Of a stretch of 7,939 bases of DNA, positions 5,675-7,939 are shown piece by piece. Position 1 is the first letter of the stretch. Each line of letters starts with the position of its first letter. Location of the stretch: assembly GCA_025463615.1 (NCBI GenBank), contig JAODAU010000371.1, forward strand, positions 1-7,939, in the 5' to 3' direction. The position numbers and the translations under genes were made by a program. This DNA comes from Microbacteriaceae bacterium (lineage in GTDB: Bacteria; Actinomycetota; Actinomycetes; Actinomycetales; Microbacteriaceae). The notes beneath the pieces were generated by a model, which saw only the letters and a list, made by a program, of their open reading frames with translations, was not told the DNA's origin and made no database searches.

Positions 5675-7006
5675 TCACGCAACCAGAGTGAACCGGATGA
5701 GCGCGGGCCCGTCGAGCTTCCGCTCCGGAACGGCCAGCGTGATCCTGCCCCCGTCGCGGTGCGCGGCCACCGGCGTGCCGTCGGCGAGCCGGGCGGATGA
5801 CGCGTCGATGGCATCCGACACCTCCAGCGTCGCCTCGCCCGAGCCGTCGACGAAGGCGTTGGCCGAGTCGCCGGTGCGCGTCCAGCGCACCCACGGGTCA
5901 TCCGAGGCCCGCTCGCCCAGTGTCGTCGAGCCGAAGATCGCGTCCCCGTTGGCCGCGTTCCACGCGGCGATGTGCTCGAGCGTGCGGCGCTGCAGTTCCG
6001 GCACCGCGCCGCGCGCGGTGAGGCCGACGTTGAGCAGGAAGTTGCCGCCGCGGGAGACGACGTCGACCAGGTTCTTGACGGCGTCCGGCCCGCTCAGCAT
6101 GTGGGTCTCGTCTTCGAGAGCGTTGTAGCCGAACGAGTAGCCGATGCCGCGGCAGTTCTCCCAGCCGCCCTCGCCCTCCACGGCGAGGTTGCTCTGGTAC
6201 TCGCTCGTGCGGAAATCCCAGTGCGTCTCGCCCCAGCGATCGTTGGCGACGCCGTCGGGAGCTGCCGCGTAGAACCGCTCGAAGAGGTTCTCCATCGAGA
6301 ACGGGCCGGGGGGCTTGCCGGCATCCGGCCACTCGATGTCGCCCCAGAGGATGTCGGGGCGGTACCGCTCGATCAGGTCGTCGACGTGCCGGTACGCGTA
6401 CTCGGCGTACGCGGCATCCACCGGGCGCACGAAGGCGTCGGTGTCGTTGGTGATCGGCGGCTGCTGAGTGAAATGCCAGTCGAGGCCGCCCGAGTAGTAG
6501 ACGCCGAAGCGCAGGCCGGCGGCGCGGGTCGCCCGCTCGAACTCGGCGACCAGGTCGCGCCGCGGCCCACGGGCGACGGTGTTGCGGCCGTCGGTGCCGG
6601 GGGCGTCCCAGAGGGTCACGCCGTCGTGGTGCTTGGTGGTCGGCACGAAGTAGCGCGCGCCGGTGCTCTTCACGAGCGCGAGGAAGTCGTCCGCGTCGAA
6701 CTCGCGGGCGTCCCACGCGTCGATGAAGTCGTCGTACGGAGCCCCGCCGAACGCCCCGCGCTGGTGCTCGGCCGCCGGGCTGCCCTCGATGCGGATCGTG
6801 TTGAAGTACCACTCGGCGTACGGGTTGTGCGCGAACCAGTGCGCCGGCTCGATGGTGCCGAGCTCGCCGATCGGCTCGGCCCAGGCCGGCACGGAGTACG
6901 GCCCCCAGTGCACGAAGATGCCGAACTTGGCGTCCCCGAACCAGCCGGGGAGCTCGCGCTCGAAGCGTCGGTAGTTGTCGGGGCGCACGCGATCGTCGTT
7001 GGTCAC
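5675..7006 (-). CDS. Alpha-L-fucosidase, glycoside hydrolase family 29
   Basis: This 443-residue protein is a GH29 retaining exo-alpha-L-fucosidase that removes terminal L-fucose from glycans. The TIM-barrel part (about 20-345) is followed by a beta-rich C-terminal domain. Its active site lines up, from memory, with the Thermotoga maritima enzyme, which is nearly the same length (449): FVHWG (31-35, His33), NPYAEW (61-66), TTKHHDG (123-129), Tyr171, nucleophile Asp223 in LWGDIEWPD, Arg257 in NDRWG and acid/base Glu269 in WDFRTSEY. All are present, so it should be active. No signal peptide or membrane segment is seen, so it probably acts in the cytoplasm on imported fucosylated oligosaccharides, yet no fucose transport or catabolism genes lie nearby. 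The GTG at 7006 is chosen because it is 13 bases after the clpB stop and gives the usual family N-terminus. Confidence 0.93.
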   Translation of the reverse strand: MTNDDRVRPDNYRRFERELPGWFGDAKFGIFVHWGPYSVPAWAEPIGELGTIEPAHWFAHNPYAEWYFNTIRIEGSPAAEHQRGAFGGAPYDDFIDAWDAREFDADDFLALVKSTGARYFVPTTKHHDGVTLWDAPGTDGRNTVARGPRRDLVAEFERATRAAGLRFGVYYSGGLDWHFTQQPPITNDTDAFVRPVDAAYAEYAYRHVDDLIERYRPDILWGDIEWPDAGKPPGPFSMENLFERFYAAAPDGVANDRWGETHWDFRTSEYQSNLAVEGEGGWENCRGIGYSFGYNALEDETHMLSGPDAVKNLVDVVSRGGNFLLNVGLTARGAVPELQRRTLEHIAAWNAANGDAIFGSTTLGERASDDPWVRWTRTGDSANAFVDGSGEATLEVSDAIDASSARLADGTPVAAHRDGGRITLAVPERKLDGPALIRFTLVA

Positions 7007-7013
7007 CCGAGCG

Positions 7014-7019
7014 ATTCTG
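7014..7019 (-). promoter_or_regulatory. Possible -10-like hexamer for the fucosidase gene
   Basis: On the minus strand CAGAAT lies seven bases before the GTG at 7006, a spacing suited to a leaderless transcript. It deviates from TAnnnT at the first base. No ribosome binding site is visible before the GTG, and the hexamer lies directly after the clpB stop codon. Confidence 0.25.
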
Positions 7020-7939
7020 CTACGAAACGAGCGCGGCCTTGCGGATGCTCAGGGTGTCGTTCTGCGAGTCGAGGTCCACCATCACGGTGTCGCCGTCGCG
7101 GATCTCGCCGCGCAGCAGCGAGGTGGCAAGCTTGTCGTCGATCTCGTGCTGCATCAGGCGGCGCAGCGGGCGCGCGCCGTAGATCGGGTCGTAGCCGCGC
7201 TCGGCGAGCCAGGCCCGGGCATCCGGGGTCACAGCCAGCTCGAGACGGCGATCCTGCAGCCTGCGCGAGAGCCGGTCGATGTAGAGCTCGACGATCTGGG
7301 AGAGGTCGTCCATGCTCAGCGCCGTGAAGATCACGATGTCGTCGAGCCGGTTCACGAACTCCGGCTTGAAGGTCTGCCGCACCATCGTCTGCACGGCCTC
7401 CTCCTTCGCGTCGGCGCTGAGCGTCGGGTCGACCAGGTACTGGCTGCCGAGGTTGGAGGTGAGGATGAGGATGACGTTGCGGAAGTCGACCGTGCGACCC
7501 TGCCCATCGGTGAGCCGCCCGTCGTCGAGCACCTGCAGCAGCACGTCGAACACGTCGGAGTGCGCCTTCTCCACCTCGTCGAGCAGCACCACCGAGTACG
7601 GCCGGCGGCGCACGGCCTCGGTGAGCTGGCCGCCCTGCTCGTACCCGACATAGCCGGGAGGCGCCCCGAGCAGGCGCGCGACGGAGTGCCGCTCGCCGTA
7701 CTCGCTCATGTCGATGCGGATCATGGCCTTCTCGTCGTCGAACAGGAACTCGGCGAGCGCCTTGGCCAGCTCCGTTTTGCCGACACCGGTGGGGCCGAGG
7801 AACAGGAACGATCCGGTGGGCCGGTCGGCATCCGCGATTCCTGCGCGCGACCGGCGCACGGCCTCGGCCACGGCGCGCACGGCCGGCTTCTGCCCGACCA
7901 GCCGCTTGCCCAGCTCGTTCTCCAGGTTGAGCAGCTTCT
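7020..7939 (-). CDS. clpB: ATP-dependent chaperone ClpB, C-terminal AAA+ half (truncated by window edge)
   Basis: About 306 codons of the 3' end are visible; the gene continues beyond base 7939. The frame enters as [16 protein letters not shown], the usual lead-in to the second AAA+ module of ClpB/Hsp100. Walker A is GPTGVGKT (bases 7773-7796), Walker B is VVLLDE (7575-7592), and [13 protein letters not shown] is the pore-loop region. Sensor 1 (ILTSN), the arginine finger (FVNRLDD) and sensor 2 (GARPLRR) are all present. The end, after the small domain, is ClpB-like, without ClpA/ClpC/ClpX features such as the ClpP-docking IGF loop; the Walker B to sensor 1 stretch shows no such insertion. 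ClpB works with DnaK to pull proteins out of aggregates in the cytoplasm. A GTG at 7880 is not the real start because the conserved frame runs through it. It is followed after 13 bases by the fucosidase gene. Confidence 0.93.
   Translation of the reverse strand, partial: KLLNLENELGKRLVGQKPAVRAVAEAVRRSRAGIADADRPTGSFLFLGPTGVGKTELAKALAEFLFDDEKAMIRIDMSEYGERHSVARLLGAPPGYVGYEQGGQLTEAVRRRPYSVVLLDEVEKAHSDVFDVLLQVLDDGRLTDGQGRTVDFRNVILILTSNLGSQYLVDPTLSADAKEEAVQTMVRQTFKPEFVNRLDDIVIFTALSMDDLSQIVELYIDRLSRRLQDRRLELAVTPDARAWLAERGYDPIYGARPLRRLMQHEIDDKLATSLLRGEIRDGDTVMVDLDSQNDTLSIRKAALVS

Noticed and set aside
4078..5691. Long open frame (537 codons) on the plus strand opposite the acyltransferase
   Set aside because: Its translation is dominated by Arg, Glu, Asp and Val in a low-complexity pattern, as expected for the antisense of a G/C-third-position gene; the minus-strand protein has clear AT3 and SGNH motifs.
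5972..7327. Long open frame (451 codons) on the plus strand opposite the fucosidase and the clpB end
   Set aside because: It crosses two well-supported genes, has no recognisable motif and ends in an Arg/Ala-rich tail; it is an antisense shadow.
7020..7880. Reading the clpB fragment as a complete short gene starting at the GTG at 7880
   Set aside because: The frame stays open to the window edge and encodes the conserved lead-in to the second AAA+ module, so this is the end of a longer gene.
1..7939. tRNA, rRNA, CRISPR array, prophage or defence genes
   Set aside because: Nothing with the required sequence or repeat pattern is visible; the window is filled by six ordinary genes with short gaps.

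Overview
The window looks like a chromosomal stretch from a high-GC actinobacterium, most likely Microbacteriaceae and probably Microbacterium or a close relative. The basis is the very G+C-rich sequence with strong G/C third-position bias, gene starts without ribosome binding sites, the type of palindromic repeat near 2243-2305, and the look of the proteins (DUF6421, an actinobacterial-type threonine aldolase, ClpB). This placement is from memory of such genomes, not from a search.

Layout: two genes run rightward, then four leftward. (1) 1-1181 (+) is the C-terminal part of a DUF6421-family protein whose start lies outside the window. (2) 1183-2238 (+) is a PLP-dependent low-specificity L-threonine aldolase, starting one base after the previous stop. 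(3) A convergent junction at 2239-2308 holds a pair of inverted palindromic units that probably terminates transcription from both sides. (4) 2309-3358 (-) is a zinc-dependent alcohol dehydrogenase of the MDR superfamily. (5) A 233-base gap (3359-3591) holds a perfect 15-bp inverted repeat around a 51-base spacer. (6) 3592-5658 (-) is a membrane acyltransferase (AT3) fused to an extracytoplasmic SGNH domain. (7) 5675-7006 (-) is a GH29 alpha-L-fucosidase with its catalytic residues intact. (8) 7020-7939 (-) is the C-terminal AAA+ half of a ClpB chaperone, cut by the window edge.

clpB, the fucosidase and the acyltransferase are packed head-to-tail with 13- and 16-base gaps, so read-through from clpB is possible. 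Each downstream gene also has its own -10-like hexamer just before the start codon, which suggests independent leaderless transcripts. Nothing links the six genes into one obvious pathway. The fucosidase and the acyltransferase both act on glycans, but the former appears cytoplasmic and the latter works at the membrane and outside it. I see no mobile-element genes, tRNA, rRNA or CRISPR.

No clearly new multi-gene system is visible. The points most worth a second look are: a 27-base repeat unit lying in frame in the DUF6421 gene and again, inverted and doubled, in the convergent junction; an HDxxH plus EExxxD arrangement in DUF6421 that resembles a metal site; the unexplained inverted repeat at 3455-3535; and the shared leaderless-type starts.
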